Shown here one piece after another: positions 26,491 to 35,356 of a stretch of DNA of 64,000 bases. Source of the DNA: Pyramidobacter sp. C12-8. GTDB lineage: Bacteria > Synergistota > Synergistia > Synergistales > Dethiosulfovibrionaceae. Both the position numbers and the translations under genes were made by a program. Each line of letters opens with the position of its first letter. The first letter of the stretch is position 1. The notes under the pieces were generated by a model that saw nothing but the letters and a program-made list of their open reading frames with translations, made no database searches and had not been told where the DNA came from. The stretch is from the NCBI RefSeq assembly GCF_002007215.1, contig NZ_MUHX01000002.1, forward strand, positions 80,845 through 144,844. Reading direction: 5' to 3'.

Positions 26491-26922
26491 TTATCCCGGC
26501 GATTCCCCCTTATGAGCCAAGGCATATTTGTGCGCCGCGTCGATGAGCTGGGTAAGATCGGTCAGTCTTTTCAATGAATCTCCCAGAGGGGTATACTGAT
26601 AGACCTCGACAAAGCCGTTGAATCCCATTCGGAACGATTTGCTTCTCGAAGTGGTATTCCCTTCTGGGCGGACAAAAATATAGCGTTGAAGCATCAAGCC
26701 TTTTTGGTGCCTGGCATTTTTAAACAGACACTCAAGGTCCCCATCCTCATATTTCCAGATAATATAATCATCAGCTTTATACCGCCCCACCTCGCCCAGC
26801 AGCCCCGCTTTTATGAAATCGACCCGACGATAAACTCCCGACGCGCTGCCACTTTGCCATGGCACAAAACGCCAGTCGTCCCAATAAATTTTTCCACCCG
26901 TTAAGTAGGACATATCGATCAT
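26491..26922 (-). CDS. Hypothetical protein, about 143 residues
   Basis: I do not recognise this protein. It is soluble, without signal peptide or membrane segment, and rich in aromatic and basic residues (GGKIYWDDWRFVPW, RRVDFIKAGLLGEVGRYKADDYIIWKYEDGD). The middle DGDLECLFKNARHQKGLMLQRYIF may form beta strands. No cysteine motif or catalytic signature stands out. ATG at 26922 is chosen because AGGAG lies ten bases upstream; the longer in-frame start at 26955 lacks a ribosome site. It lies between cstA and tRNA-Val on the minus strand, 120 bases upstream of cstA, and could be co-transcribed with it. Coding is likely given the good start site, but function is unknown. Confidence 0.6.
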   Translation of the reverse strand: MIDMSYLTGGKIYWDDWRFVPWQSGSASGVYRRVDFIKAGLLGEVGRYKADDYIIWKYEDGDLECLFKNARHQKGLMLQRYIFVRPEGNTTSRSKSFRMGFNGFVEVYQYTPLGDSLKRLTDLTQLIDAAHKYALAHKGESPG

Positions 26923-27048
26923 CTCGGGCACTCTCCTGCACGATATGGTATCCATTCGACTGCATACAGCGTATTTTATCCATCTAACTTTTCAAATCTT
27001 ACCACAAAAGCAAAACGCCGTATACAAGCAACTTTTCTCTTTTGGGGG

Positions 27049-27077
27049 TTGCAAAAATTGCACAGAGCATTTATAAT
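27049..27077 (+). promoter_or_regulatory. Promoter of tRNA-Val
   Basis: TTGCAA (27049-27054), a 17-base spacer and a perfect TATAAT (27072-27077) lie 21 bases before the tRNA, as expected for a strong stable-RNA promoter. Confidence 0.75.
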
Positions 27078-27098
27078 CTCATACGTTGCAAACAAAAA

Positions 27099-27173
27099 GG
27101 GCGATTAGCTCAGTGGAAGAGCGCTTCCTTCACACGGAAGAGGTCACAGGTTCGAACCCTGTATCGCCCACCA
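27099..27173 (+). tRNA. tRNA-Val (CAC)
   Basis: A 75-base cloverleaf: acceptor GGGCGAT/ATCGCCC, D arm AGCTC...GAGC, anticodon stem CTTCC/GGAAG with loop TTCACAC (anticodon CAC), T arm CACAGG-TTCGAAC-CCTGT, and an encoded CCA. It reads GUG codons. It stands alone with its own promoter and terminator. Confidence 0.96.
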
Positions 27174-27185
27174 TATGGAACCAGC

Positions 27186-27220
27186 AAATCCGTGAGACGA
27201 ATCGTCTTGCGGATTTTTTT
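27186..27220 (+). terminator. Terminator after tRNA-Val
   Basis: An imperfect stem AAATCCG(T)GAGACG/CGTCT(T)GCGGATTT ends in seven T. It begins 12 bases after the tRNA CCA end. Confidence 0.8.
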
Positions 27221-27365
27221 ATTCTCCGAGCCGCTGTTATCGCGGCTTCAGTATAGCATATTAATACATAAAAATCGACATGCCGGACCGCGCAAAAGTT
27301 TTAATATTCCGTGCGCCTCATGTGCTGCCCATAAAACGAACGAATTGGGCTCTCTCCTTACTTTA

Positions 27366-28076
27366 TTATACTGGGGCAGGATTCTCCAGATCCGCGCCAA
27401 CCCCTACAACATCATCGACCGGCACCGAAAAAATCGTGCTTTTCTCCGGAGATTTCTCCGCCAGGGTTCTGCTGACGGCGGACATGATCTTCGCTTTCTC
27501 TTCGCGTTGGACCAGTATCGCCAAGATTTCCATCTCATCATACAGCTTCAGCCCAAAAAAACTTTCCGTAGTTTCGTCGCCCACAGCGCGGGCCTTCATC
27601 ACGGTCCCCCCGCGCGCGCCAGCGTTCCGAGCGGATTTCATGATCGAATCGACGAAACCATCTTCTGTGCTGACAATGATCAATTCATATTTGTTTTCGT
27701 TAGTCTTATACATGACGCGCTCCTCGTTTTTTTTCTCACGAACGGCTGACAGGTAACGACGCGGTATTCCCCGGTTCACGGATGAAAGCGGGATGGTAAA
27801 AAGGATCCCTCGCCCGGCGTTGCGAAGCTGCATGGCGTCCGAGATCTGGGTGATGAGGGCGGGGATCCAGGAGCGCGGGGTCAAGCCGAACACAACGACT
27901 TTTTCCTTTTCGCCGATGCCCAGGATGTCCAAGATCTCGGTGCTCGCCGTTCCCCTCCCCCAGCAGGAAAGCGTCAGGGAAACGTTTTTTCCTTTGAAGA
28001 AATTTGTGGCCTGGACCGCTTTGGTTCGGTCAACGATCGTGACCATGAGTTCCATTACGGGCAATTTCTCAGTCAT
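27366..28076 (-). CDS. Tandem PII-like signalling protein paired with DUF1538
   Basis: A 236-residue protein that appears to contain two PII-like ferredoxin folds: residues 8-100 (LMVTIVDRTKAVQATNFFKGK...) and 128-222 (YELIIVSTEDGFVDSIMKSARNAG). The second has ARGGTVMKARAV, which resembles the base of the PII T-loop. PII proteins sense ATP/ADP and 2-oxoglutarate and gate transporters or enzymes. ATG at 28076 overlaps the end of the DUF1538 gene by eight bases and is preferred to TTG at 28085, so the pair is translationally coupled. A role as cytoplasmic regulator of that membrane protein is inference from context. Confidence 0.75.
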   Translation of the reverse strand: MTEKLPVMELMVTIVDRTKAVQATNFFKGKNVSLTLSCWGRGTASTEILDILGIGEKEKVVVFGLTPRSWIPALITQISDAMQLRNAGRGILFTIPLSSVNRGIPRRYLSAVREKKNEERVMYKTNENKYELIIVSTEDGFVDSIMKSARNAGARGGTVMKARAVGDETTESFFGLKLYDEMEILAILVQREEKAKIMSAVSRTLAEKSPEKSTIFSVPVDDVVGVGADLENPAPV

Positions 28077-29607
28077 TATAGGCAAGCTCCTCCGGAGTGT
28101 ACTCGATAATAACGAAGTTGTCGTAGACCTTACTGACCGGCGGCTGTTTGGCAGCGGCCTTCAGACGCATGTTATACAACACGCCAAGAATCTGGATCGA
28201 AATGAGCGGCGTCATCGCCACCATGGCAACGACGCCAAACGCGTCCGTCAGGATGGAACCGCCCGCGCCTTCGCACGCGCCCATGGCCAAAGGCAGAAGA
28301 AACGTCGCCGTCATGGGACCGCTGGCAACGCCGCCGGAGTCGAAGGCGATCCCGGTAAAAATAGGGGGAACGAAAAAAGTCAAAACGAGCGCCAGCGCGT
28401 AACCCGGAATGATGATCCAGTAAATGGACAGTCCCGTAATCGCGCGCAACATCGCAAACGCAACGGAGCAGGCCACGCCGCAGGCCAAACTGACATGCAT
28501 GGCTCGTTGCGAGATGGTGCCGCCGGTAATCTCTTCGACCTGCTTGTTCAGAACGTGGACGGCCGGCTCCGCGTCGACCACATAATAACCGATAATCAGT
28601 CCGAGGGGCAACAGCAGCCATCTGTACTCGGACATGGCCAGCGACTTGCCGATGAAGTGCCCGGCCGGCATGAAGCCGACGTTGACGCCGGTAAGGAAAA
28701 GCACGAGCCCGATAAACGTATAGGCGACCCCCACGACGATGCGGATCAGAGAGCCACGGCGGAAAAGGGCAAAGATCCCTTGAAAAACGACAAAAAAAGC
28801 GACAACGGGCGTCAAGGCGAGCGAGACCTCTTTCAAATAAGCGGGAATTCTCACAAAGAAGCTTTCGGCAATGTCGATCGAAGTCATCTTGTCCATCGGC
28901 ACAATCGTTTGGGATGCCTCCGTTGTCTGGGGATCATAGATCATCCCCAGGAGCATCACCGTCAAGATGGGGCCGACGCTGCAGAGAGACACGAGACCGA
29001 AGCTGTCCTCCTGAGACGATTCATCGTGGCGCATCGACGCCATGCCGACGCCGAGAGAGATGATAAACGGGACGGTGATCGGTCCCGTCGTGACGCCGCC
29101 GGCGTCAAAAGCGACGGGGATAAACGACTGCGGCGTAAAGTACGCGAGAAGGAAAACCACCCCATACAGAAACAACAAAACGTGGGCGAGATCGATCTTC
29201 AACAGAGGGCGAAGCATCGCGATGACAAGAAAAACGCCGACACCGCCGGCAACCGTGATGATCAGCGTAAAATCCGAAACCGCCGGCACCTGCCCGGCCA
29301 ATACCTGCAGATCCGGCTCGGCGATCGTCGTGATCAGGCCGAGCAAAAAACAGACGGGCACGGCAAAGGAGAGTTTGCGCAGCAGAGTGATCTGCTTTCC
29401 GACGCCCTCCCCCATCGGCATCATGGCCATGTCCGCGCCGAGAGAAAAAAATCCCATCCCCACGATCAAAAGCACCGCGCCGACAAGAAAAAGCATCAGT
29501 ATCTCCGCAGGCATGGGGACGATCAATGCGCTCAGAGCGACGACCAAGAGAGAAATAGGCGTAACCGACTTGAGCGCCTCGCCGACCTTCCCCTTCAACT
29601 TATTCAA
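28069..29607 (-). CDS. DUF1538 membrane protein (two-repeat putative transporter)
   Basis: About 512 residues, strongly hydrophobic, with at least twelve predicted helices. The two halves look like inverted or tandem DUF1538 copies: each contains a glycine-rich FDAGGVTTGPITVPFI / FDSGGVASGPMTATFLLPLA motif (roughly residues 170 and 390), a repeated signature suggesting a symmetric carrier. The transported substrate is not known to me. TTG at 29607 is chosen because GGAGG sits nine bases before it; a GTG eleven codons upstream lacks a site. It is followed by, and overlaps, the PII-like gene. Confidence 0.8.
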   Translation of the reverse strand: MNKLKGKVGEALKSVTPISLLVVALSALIVPMPAEILMLFLVGAVLLIVGMGFFSLGADMAMMPMGEGVGKQITLLRKLSFAVPVCFLLGLITTIAEPDLQVLAGQVPAVSDFTLIITVAGGVGVFLVIAMLRPLLKIDLAHVLLFLYGVVFLLAYFTPQSFIPVAFDAGGVTTGPITVPFIISLGVGMASMRHDESSQEDSFGLVSLCSVGPILTVMLLGMIYDPQTTEASQTIVPMDKMTSIDIAESFFVRIPAYLKEVSLALTPVVAFFVVFQGIFALFRRGSLIRIVVGVAYTFIGLVLFLTGVNVGFMPAGHFIGKSLAMSEYRWLLLPLGLIIGYYVVDAEPAVHVLNKQVEEITGGTISQRAMHVSLACGVACSVAFAMLRAITGLSIYWIIIPGYALALVLTFFVPPIFTGIAFDSGGVASGPMTATFLLPLAMGACEGAGGSILTDAFGVVAMVAMTPLISIQILGVLYNMRLKAAAKQPPVSKVYDNFVIIEYTPEELAYND

Positions 29608-29690
29608 TGCCTTCAGCCTCCCTGAAACGCTGCCGCACACGGCAGCTTTGTATTTTTGACAAAAGTGTCCCTTTTAAAAACTCGAACCTT

Positions 29691-29720
29691 GCGGCGTTCC
29701 GAGAGAGCCGCAAAGCGACA
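29691..29720. repeat. Structured intergenic repeat, remnant copy D
   Basis: The left end only: GCGGCGTTCCGAGAGA followed by GCAAAGCGAC matches the start of copy C (GCGGCGCTCCGAGGGA, then CAAAGCGAG). The hairpin portion is missing. It lies between the DUF1538 start and the tRNA-Met terminator. Confidence 0.55.
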
Positions 29721-29732
29721 CACACAGTATAA

Positions 29733-29760
29733 CAAAAAAACCTCGCCGCAAGCGAGGTTT
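29733..29760 (-). terminator. Terminator after tRNA-Met
   Basis: Stem AAACCTCGC/GCGAGGTTT (29738-29760) with a five-base loop, followed on the minus strand by seven T. It lies 30 bases after the tRNA. Confidence 0.85.
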
Positions 29761-29790
29761 CTCGAGAAATTCAATCAACTGACAGTCAAA

Positions 29791-29865
29791 TGGTGGGCCC
29801 ACCAGGGTTCGAACCTGGAACCTCCCGGTTATGAGCCGGCAGCTCTACCCTTGAGCTATGGGCCC
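29791..29865 (-). tRNA. tRNA-Met (CAT)
   Basis: A 75-base cloverleaf with acceptor GGGCCCA/TGGGCCC, anticodon loop CTCATAA (CAT), T arm CCAGG-TTCGAAC-CCTGG and an encoded CCA. The fully paired acceptor end rules out the initiator type. The outermost anticodon-stem pair is G-G. A CAT anticodon could also belong to a lysidine-modified tRNA-Ile2, which sequence alone does not exclude. Confidence 0.9.
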
Positions 29866-29895
29866 TCTTCAGATCATGCAGCCAGACGACGAACG

Positions 29896-30075
29896 TTATT
29901 CAACCGCAATACACGAAACCGGACAGCTTTTCACAGCCTGTTCCACCGCTGCATTGCCTTCCTGGCGAATGACTTTCGCCACACCGCGCTCCTCGTCGAG
30001 AGAAAAAACGTCCGGCGCGATTTGCACGCAGACGCCGCAGCCAATGCACTTCTCCGTATCTAGGGTCACAAACAT
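29896..30075 (-). CDS. Small 4Fe-4S ferredoxin
   Basis: A 59-residue electron carrier starting MFVTLDTEKCIGCGVC. Cys10, Cys13, Cys16 and Cys51 (followed by Pro52) would bind one 4Fe-4S cluster; Cys55 is extra. It has the size and motif of single-cluster ferredoxins of anaerobes, which donate electrons to radical SAM enzymes, hydrogenases or oxidoreductases. ATG at 30075 has AAGGGG eight bases upstream. It lies alone between tRNA-Met and purR on the minus strand; its partners are not shown by context. Confidence 0.88.
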   Translation of the reverse strand: MFVTLDTEKCIGCGVCVQIAPDVFSLDEERGVAKVIRQEGNAAVEQAVKSCPVSCIAVE

Positions 30076-30150
30076 GAGCCAGTCCCCTTCCCACGACGCA
30101 CAATTATAACCAGCGCCACGACATGAGTCAACCCATCATCCACCCGGAGT

Positions 30151-30939
30151 TCAGAAGAGCGAAACGCGCTCTTCGCCATGCAAAGAGAGCCTCAGCAAAG
30201 CTTTATATTCGCCGACGGCTTTTTCCTCCGGCTCGTCCACGGCGATAAACACGCCCATACCGACCAATTCCGCGCGAAATTCATGCACGACCTGAACCAT
30301 TCCGGCAGCAGTGCTGCCGCCGTGCATGAAGTCGTCGATCAGAAGCACTTTGTCGCCGGGCGAAAGGACTTTCGTCCCCATATACATTGAGCGGACTTCG
30401 CCGCTCTGCGTCGGATAATGCACGCAGACGGCCGGCCCATCGCTGGCGCGGTTTCGAAAGCGGCACACCGCCAGAGGCACGCCCAAAGCCCTGGCCGTCG
30501 CCAGTCCAAGGGGGATCCCTTTCACCTCCGAGGTCATGATCAGAGAGGGATGAAGATCTTTGAAATCCGAAGCGAAAGCCAATCCCAAGACGTCCGTATA
30601 AACCGGATTGAAGAGGATGTCCGCATAATAGATCAGCCCTCCCGGCAGCAAACGACTGGGAGCGGAAAGGATTTTCGCGACGTTCTTCAAAAACTCTTCG
30701 CGGCGTTCCGAGGACAACGCGGGGACGAGAAAAGCCCCGCCGGTACGGCCGCGATCTACGACCAGACGGCCGTACCCTTCCCGCGTCAGGGCGTCGTTCA
30801 CCATGGACACGTCGTCGCTGATCACCGTCTTCGAAACTCCGAACTCATTGGCCAGACCGGTCAGTGAAATCTGACATGACGGGGAAGAAAGAAATTTGGA
30901 AGTTATACGAATAAGCCGTTCCGTACGCTGACCTTTCAT
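30151..30939 (-). CDS. purR: Purine operon repressor PurR (Bacillus type)
   Basis: A 262-residue regulator with an N-terminal winged helix (SLTGLANEFGVSKTVISDDVSMVNDAL, about 25-51) and a C-terminal phosphoribosyltransferase-like domain. The PRPP loop VLLIDDFMHGGSTA is intact. In Bacillus this protein represses pur genes, and PRPP or ppGpp controls binding. It probably acts on the purSQLMNHDE operon 11 kb away, where PurBox-like motifs are seen. ATG at 30939 has a modest AAGGTG site. It follows ispE by 31 bases, the same ispE-purR order found in Firmicutes. Confidence 0.93.
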   Translation of the reverse strand: MKGQRTERLIRITSKFLSSPSCQISLTGLANEFGVSKTVISDDVSMVNDALTREGYGRLVVDRGRTGGAFLVPALSSERREEFLKNVAKILSAPSRLLPGGLIYYADILFNPVYTDVLGLAFASDFKDLHPSLIMTSEVKGIPLGLATARALGVPLAVCRFRNRASDGPAVCVHYPTQSGEVRSMYMGTKVLSPGDKVLLIDDFMHGGSTAAGMVQVVHEFRAELVGMGVFIAVDEPEEKAVGEYKALLRLSLHGEERVSLF

Positions 30940-30970
30940 GTCGTGTCACACCTTTTCTTTTTCGATCGAT

Positions 30971-31807
30971 TCAAAAAACAAGCACGTCCTCCACCCAGGG
31001 CAACGCGGTGCTGAAACCGCGAAAGTCGTTCTTATTCCACAAGGCAAAGGCAGAGCTGCCGCTGCCGCTGATTCCCCAGGCGATGGCCCCGGTCCGATAA
31101 AAATCGGCAAAAAGCGCTCGATATTCGCCGCGTTCCCTTAAAAGCAGATCGGAAAAATCGTTCGGCAGCAGGCCGCAGAACTCTCCGCGCACAAGCCGGT
31201 CAAAAACTTGACGCGCTTCCGAGCACGCCCGCTCGCTCGTGCTTTTCCATTCGTCATGAAAATATTCGTCCAGTCTGGCAAACATATCGGCCGTCACACA
31301 ACGCCACGTCGGTATGGCGACGACGACTCGCCATTGGGCTGGGGAGGCCTGCAGCGGCGAGAGTTTTTCCCCCGCCCCCCGCGCAAGCGCCGCAGAAACC
31401 CGGCTGAGCAGAAACGGAACGTCGGCGCCGATCTCCGCAGCGAATCGTCCCACGGGATACCCCGCCGACGCCAGATAATCCAAAAGCGCGGCGGCGTCGC
31501 CGCTGCCGCCGCCCAGCCCCGTTCCCGGCGGCACTCTTTTCTCGAGGCACATGTCCAGCGGCGGTACGGCGATGCCCGCAGCACGGATCCTGTCCAGCGC
31601 TTTCAAAAGAATATTGCGTCCCTGGATGCCTGACTTTGTCCGGCTAAAAATTACCCTTACATTATCCTCTACGTCCTCATTAATTGTCAAGCAATCGACC
31701 GGCCCGATTTTGAAAAAGACGGAGCACAGGTCATGATAACCGGATTGCAGCCTGCCCACAACTCGCAAAGACAGATTTATCTTGGCCCAGCAGTTCCGAA
31801 ATTCCAC
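30971..31807 (-). CDS. ispE: 4-diphosphocytidyl-2-C-methyl-D-erythritol kinase IspE
   Basis: A GHMP kinase of the non-mevalonate isoprenoid pathway, 278 residues. N-terminal AKINLSLRVVGRLQSGYHDL and the ATP-binding PPGTGLGGGSGDAAALL are diagnostic; the C-terminal GISGSGSSAFAL is the third GHMP motif. GTG at 31807 has GGAGG eight bases upstream. It is the first gene of the ispE-purR pair and begins 29 bases after the selB terminator. Confidence 0.95.
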   Translation of the reverse strand: MEFRNCWAKINLSLRVVGRLQSGYHDLCSVFFKIGPVDCLTINEDVEDNVRVIFSRTKSGIQGRNILLKALDRIRAAGIAVPPLDMCLEKRVPPGTGLGGGSGDAAALLDYLASAGYPVGRFAAEIGADVPFLLSRVSAALARGAGEKLSPLQASPAQWRVVVAIPTWRCVTADMFARLDEYFHDEWKSTSERACSEARQVFDRLVRGEFCGLLPNDFSDLLLRERGEYRALFADFYRTGAIAWGISGSGSSAFALWNKNDFRGFSTALPWVEDVLVF

Positions 31808-31836
31808 CTCGATCAGCCTCCTGCACGCTGCGACAA

Positions 31837-31860
31837 AAAAAGAGGCCGGAGCCTCTTTTT
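31837..31860 (-). terminator. Terminator of the selA-selB transcript
   Basis: Stem AAAAAGAGGC/GCCTCTTTTT with a four-base loop; on the minus strand it runs into seven T. It lies between the selB stop and the ispE start. Confidence 0.85.
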
Positions 31861-31902
31861 GAAATAATCAGCGCCTCTTCATTCCGGAGAAGACTCTGCT
31901 TT

Positions 31903-33822
31903 TTAGTCTTTTTTCAAGAGAATTCTCTTTTCGCCGACGCGCCGCGTGATCCCTCTTCCGTCCATGTACTCAAGGACAGGCAGGACGAACTTGCGGCTGC
32001 TGCCCGTCAAATCCCGCACTTGCGCCAGCGTGAACCCTCCCTCGATCCGGCTCAGCCGGGCCAGAAGCGGATTGAGAATCTCGACCGCGAGGACAAACGT
32101 CCCTTCAAGAACGACGACTTCATTGTTCTTTTTCAGCTGATCCAGCAGTTTTCTAAAATCTCCGGCCGTCATGTTCAGGTTTTTCGGCAAAGCCTCGATT
32201 TCCGGCAGCTGAAAACCGCACCTGGAACAATGATCCAGCAGTTTTTTCCGCGCCTCGCTGTACGCAGAATCGTCGACGGCTGCAAACTTCGGCAGCGCCA
32301 GCACGTCTCCGTCAACTCTGAACCGGCTCTGCTCGACGGCCTTTTCCAGGATCAGGCGGCCGATTTTCCGTTCCGACTCAGAGAAGACCTGATTGATCAG
32401 CGATTCCGGCGCGATCCCGCGCTGGTGCGGATAAGCGGCATGGAACGCCTTCGCTGCGGCACGAAGTTTTTCCACGGCGTTCCGATAGCTTTCCGCCGAA
32501 AAGATCATGCCGTCGCCGACGTGGAGACGCACCAATTTGCCGCCGCTTTCCAGCTTCTCGAGGACCGCGGCAAGGTCCTGACGGCGCTCTTGCGCCTGCA
32601 CCATGAGTTCGCTCATGGAAAGGCTCCCCTCGAAGTTCACGATCGCGCCGACCCGTTCCTCGCGGGTCAACGTCCCGCTGAGCGCGACCAGACGGTCGCG
32701 TTCCGATTCGCGGCGTTTCCTGCCCGAGGGGCGGCTCGCATAGGGGACGAGCACTTCTCCGCCGCCGATCGTCCGCAGCGGGCTGTAAAAGCGGATCACA
32801 AAGCGCTGCCCCAGCGAAGCGACCACCGGCTCTTCCAGAACCAGCTGAACGGGGGCGGTCTGACCGGGACGGAGATTTTTTTCGTCGAGCAGGGAAACTC
32901 TGGCCAGGACGTCGGACGTGCCGATGTGAAGCCGGACGCGCTGCCAATGTTCCAGAGGTTCGGGAACGAAGCCGAGCAGTTTGAGCATCACGTCAAGACA
33001 CGATGTCGCTTTGTAGACGCCGTCCGCGCAGACGACGTCGCCGTGCCGGATCTCATTCAGATCGAGATCGTTCAGGCACATGGCGACGCGCTGTCCGGCA
33101 TAGGCGGACTCGACGGTTTTCCCGTGGACCTGCACCGAGCGCACGCGCGATCTCCGCCCGGAAGGATAGACTTCGATCTCCTCGCCGGGAGCAATGCTCC
33201 CTTTGTAGGCCGTACCGGTGACGACCGTGCCGAATCCCGCCACGGGAAACGCTCGGTCGATCGGCATGAAGTAAGCGCCGCTGCGCTCCCGCGGCTTTAC
33301 CTGATCCACCAGACGCTCCAGCGCGCGCCGTAATTCGTCGATGCCGGCGCCGGTCACCGAAGAGACGCTCACGACCGGGCAGCCCTCGAGGAACGTGCCG
33401 GCCGTCAGAGTGCGGACGTCCTCTTCGACGAGTGCGAGCATCTCTTCGTCGACCAGATCCTTTTTCGTGATGGCGACGATGCCGTGCTGAACGCCAAGCA
33501 GGCACAGGATGTCCAGATGTTCCCGCGTCTGCGGCATCACGCCTTCGTCCGCAGCGACGACCAGCATGACCGCGTCGACGCCGGAAGCTCCCGACACCAT
33601 CTGCCGGATGAAACGGTCATGACCGGGAACGTCGATCAGGCTGATCACGCGCTCGCTGGGCAGGACCAGCGGCGCGAATCCCAGTTCGATCGTGATGCCG
33701 CGTTTTTTCTCTTCGCCCAAACGATCGCAGTCGATTCCCGTCAGAGCTTTGACCAACTGCGTTTTGCCATGGTCGATGTGCCCCGCGGTTCCGACCACGA
33801 GCGAAATTTCGCGCCGGCTCAT
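31903..33822 (-). CDS. selB: Selenocysteine-specific elongation factor SelB
   Basis: Delivers Sec-tRNA to UGA codons marked by a SECIS hairpin. 639 residues: the GTPase domain has [13 protein letters not shown] (G1), DVPGHDRF (G3) and TKKD (G4). EF-Tu-like beta domains follow, and the C-terminal third contains winged helices that bind SECIS RNA (for example [33 protein letters not shown] at the end). ATG at 33822 overlaps the selA stop as ATGA. The genome must also hold selD and a tRNA-Sec, which are not in this window. Confidence 0.96.
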   Translation of the reverse strand: MSRREISLVVGTAGHIDHGKTQLVKALTGIDCDRLGEEKKRGITIELGFAPLVLPSERVISLIDVPGHDRFIRQMVSGASGVDAVMLVVAADEGVMPQTREHLDILCLLGVQHGIVAITKKDLVDEEMLALVEEDVRTLTAGTFLEGCPVVSVSSVTGAGIDELRRALERLVDQVKPRERSGAYFMPIDRAFPVAGFGTVVTGTAYKGSIAPGEEIEVYPSGRRSRVRSVQVHGKTVESAYAGQRVAMCLNDLDLNEIRHGDVVCADGVYKATSCLDVMLKLLGFVPEPLEHWQRVRLHIGTSDVLARVSLLDEKNLRPGQTAPVQLVLEEPVVASLGQRFVIRFYSPLRTIGGGEVLVPYASRPSGRKRRESERDRLVALSGTLTREERVGAIVNFEGSLSMSELMVQAQERRQDLAAVLEKLESGGKLVRLHVGDGMIFSAESYRNAVEKLRAAAKAFHAAYPHQRGIAPESLINQVFSESERKIGRLILEKAVEQSRFRVDGDVLALPKFAAVDDSAYSEARKKLLDHCSRCGFQLPEIEALPKNLNMTAGDFRKLLDQLKKNNEVVVLEGTFVLAVEILNPLLARLSRIEGGFTLAQVRDLTGSSRKFVLPVLEYMDGRGITRRVGEKRILLKKD

Positions 33823-35246
33823 CGTTCCGTCACCAGAGCTTCTCTCAGCGAATTCATCAAGACGCTCTCGTTCTCGGCCGGGAGCGTGCGCATATGGAGC
33901 AAAAGCTCATTGCTGCGCGCTCCGGCGACGACGGGCAGAGTACAGCGGCGCAGGCGTTCCTGCAGAATGCCGGCGTTTAAATTCTCGTTGGCCGGAAGCA
34001 GCGAAACCGCCCAGCCCGGCAGCGGACGTTCCGGATAAGCGCCGCCGCCGACCGCGTCTTCGACCGGCACGACTTTCGTCTGCAGACAGAAATCGGCCAG
34101 TTCGGCATCGATCCTTTTTTTCAACCGGACGGCGCGGGCTTTCAGTTCGTCCGCGGGAACGGCGATCATGCCGAGCGAAGGAATCTTTTTCCAGTCGCCG
34201 CGAAGATAGAGGCGAAGCGTCGCTTCCATGGCCGCCAGCGTCATTTTGTCGCAGCGCAGAGCGCGCAGCAGCGGGTATTTGCGGATCCGGTCGACGATCT
34301 CTTTCTTGCCGACGATGGCGCCGATCTGCGGACCGCCGAGAAGCTTGTCGCCCGAAAAAGTGACGACATCGACGCCGGCTTTCAGACACTCGTTCACGGT
34401 CGGCTCGCCCTCGAGCCCCAGCGTCTGAGCGTCCACAAGAATGCCGCTTCCCAGATCCTCCACCATCATCAGTCCCTTAGCGTGGGCCAGTTCGGCCAGA
34501 TCCTCCCGAAGCGGCAGGGACACGTACCCCGTGATGCGGAAATTCGACGGATGGACTTTGAGCAGCATCGCTGTCTCTTCGCCGATCGCGTTTTCGTAAT
34601 CCTTCAGATGAGTGCGGTTCGTGCAGCCGACCTCCACCAGGCGGGTCCCCGCGAAACTCATGATGTCGGGGATGCGGAACGAGCCGCCGATCTCCACCAG
34701 CTCCCCGCGGGACACGACCGCTTCCTTTTTGCCGGCCAGCGCGGCGAGCACCAGCAGCACCGCGCCCGCGTTGTTGTTCACGACGAGCGCGGCTTCGGCT
34801 CCCGTCAGCTGGCAAAGGAGCCATTCCACGTGGAAATTTCTCTGCCCGCGCGCGCCGCTTTCGAGATTGTACTCGAGCGTGCTGTACCCGCAGGCGGCGG
34901 CGCGCGCCGCCTCGGCCGCTTCGGCGGAAAGGCAGGAGCGTCCGAGATTCGTGTGCACCACGACGCCGGTGCAATTCAGCACGGGACGCAGACTGGGACG
35001 CAGCCGGCGTTTCAACTCCTGACGCAGTTCCGCAAAAAAAACGTCGTCGTCAAAATTCAGCACCTCTCTGTCGAGGATCATGTCGCGCCAGCGTTCCAGA
35101 GCGTCGCGGCACAGATGCTTGAGACTGTCGCGGTCGATAATGCCGCCGAATTCGCCCAAGCGGCCGTCGGTGAGGATTTTTTCCATGGAAGGGAGTGAAC
35201 GCATCAACTCCTGGACGGACTCGACCTTACGCTGCTTCTTAACCAA
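33819..35246 (-). CDS. selA: L-seryl-tRNA(Sec) selenium transferase SelA
   Basis: Converts Ser-tRNA(Sec) to Sec-tRNA(Sec) with selenophosphate. About 475 residues of PLP-dependent fold, with [18 protein letters not shown] near the N-terminal third and the PLP lysine in [18 protein letters not shown] at 35246 is preferred: GGGAG lies ten bases before it, while in-frame alternatives at 35255 (GTG) and 35288 (TTG) have no usable site. selB overlaps its end. yedF is divergent 110 bases away. Confidence 0.95.
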   Translation of the reverse strand: MVKKQRKVESVQELMRSLPSMEKILTDGRLGEFGGIIDRDSLKHLCRDALERWRDMILDREVLNFDDDVFFAELRQELKRRLRPSLRPVLNCTGVVVHTNLGRSCLSAEAAEAARAAACGYSTLEYNLESGARGQRNFHVEWLLCQLTGAEAALVVNNNAGAVLLVLAALAGKKEAVVSRGELVEIGGSFRIPDIMSFAGTRLVEVGCTNRTHLKDYENAIGEETAMLLKVHPSNFRITGYVSLPLREDLAELAHAKGLMMVEDLGSGILVDAQTLGLEGEPTVNECLKAGVDVVTFSGDKLLGGPQIGAIVGKKEIVDRIRKYPLLRALRCDKMTLAAMEATLRLYLRGDWKKIPSLGMIAVPADELKARAVRLKKRIDAELADFCLQTKVVPVEDAVGGGAYPERPLPGWAVSLLPANENLNAGILQERLRRCTLPVVAGARSNELLLHMRTLPAENESVLMNSLREALVTER

Positions 35247-35296
35247 TATGAACACGCTCCCACAGTAAATTTCGAGTAGCATTTTCAACCTTGAAT

Positions 35297-35304
35297 GCTA
35301 TAAT
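35297..35304 (+). promoter_or_regulatory. Extended -10 promoter element of yedF
   Basis: TGCTATAAT (TG-N-TATAAT) lies in the 110-base gap between the divergent selA and yedF genes, about 53 bases before the yedF start. No good -35 is seen, which is compatible with an extended -10 promoter. Confidence 0.55.
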
Positions 35305-35356
35305 CATTATTGTTGTCATTTATTATCTCACGAATATCGGAATTGGAGGAAAAAAG

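Noticed and set aside
29791..29865. Calling the CAT tRNA an initiator tRNA
   Set aside because: The acceptor stem is fully paired at 1-72, and the anticodon stem lacks the three consecutive G-C pairs in initiator arrangement; elongator Met or Ile2 remain.
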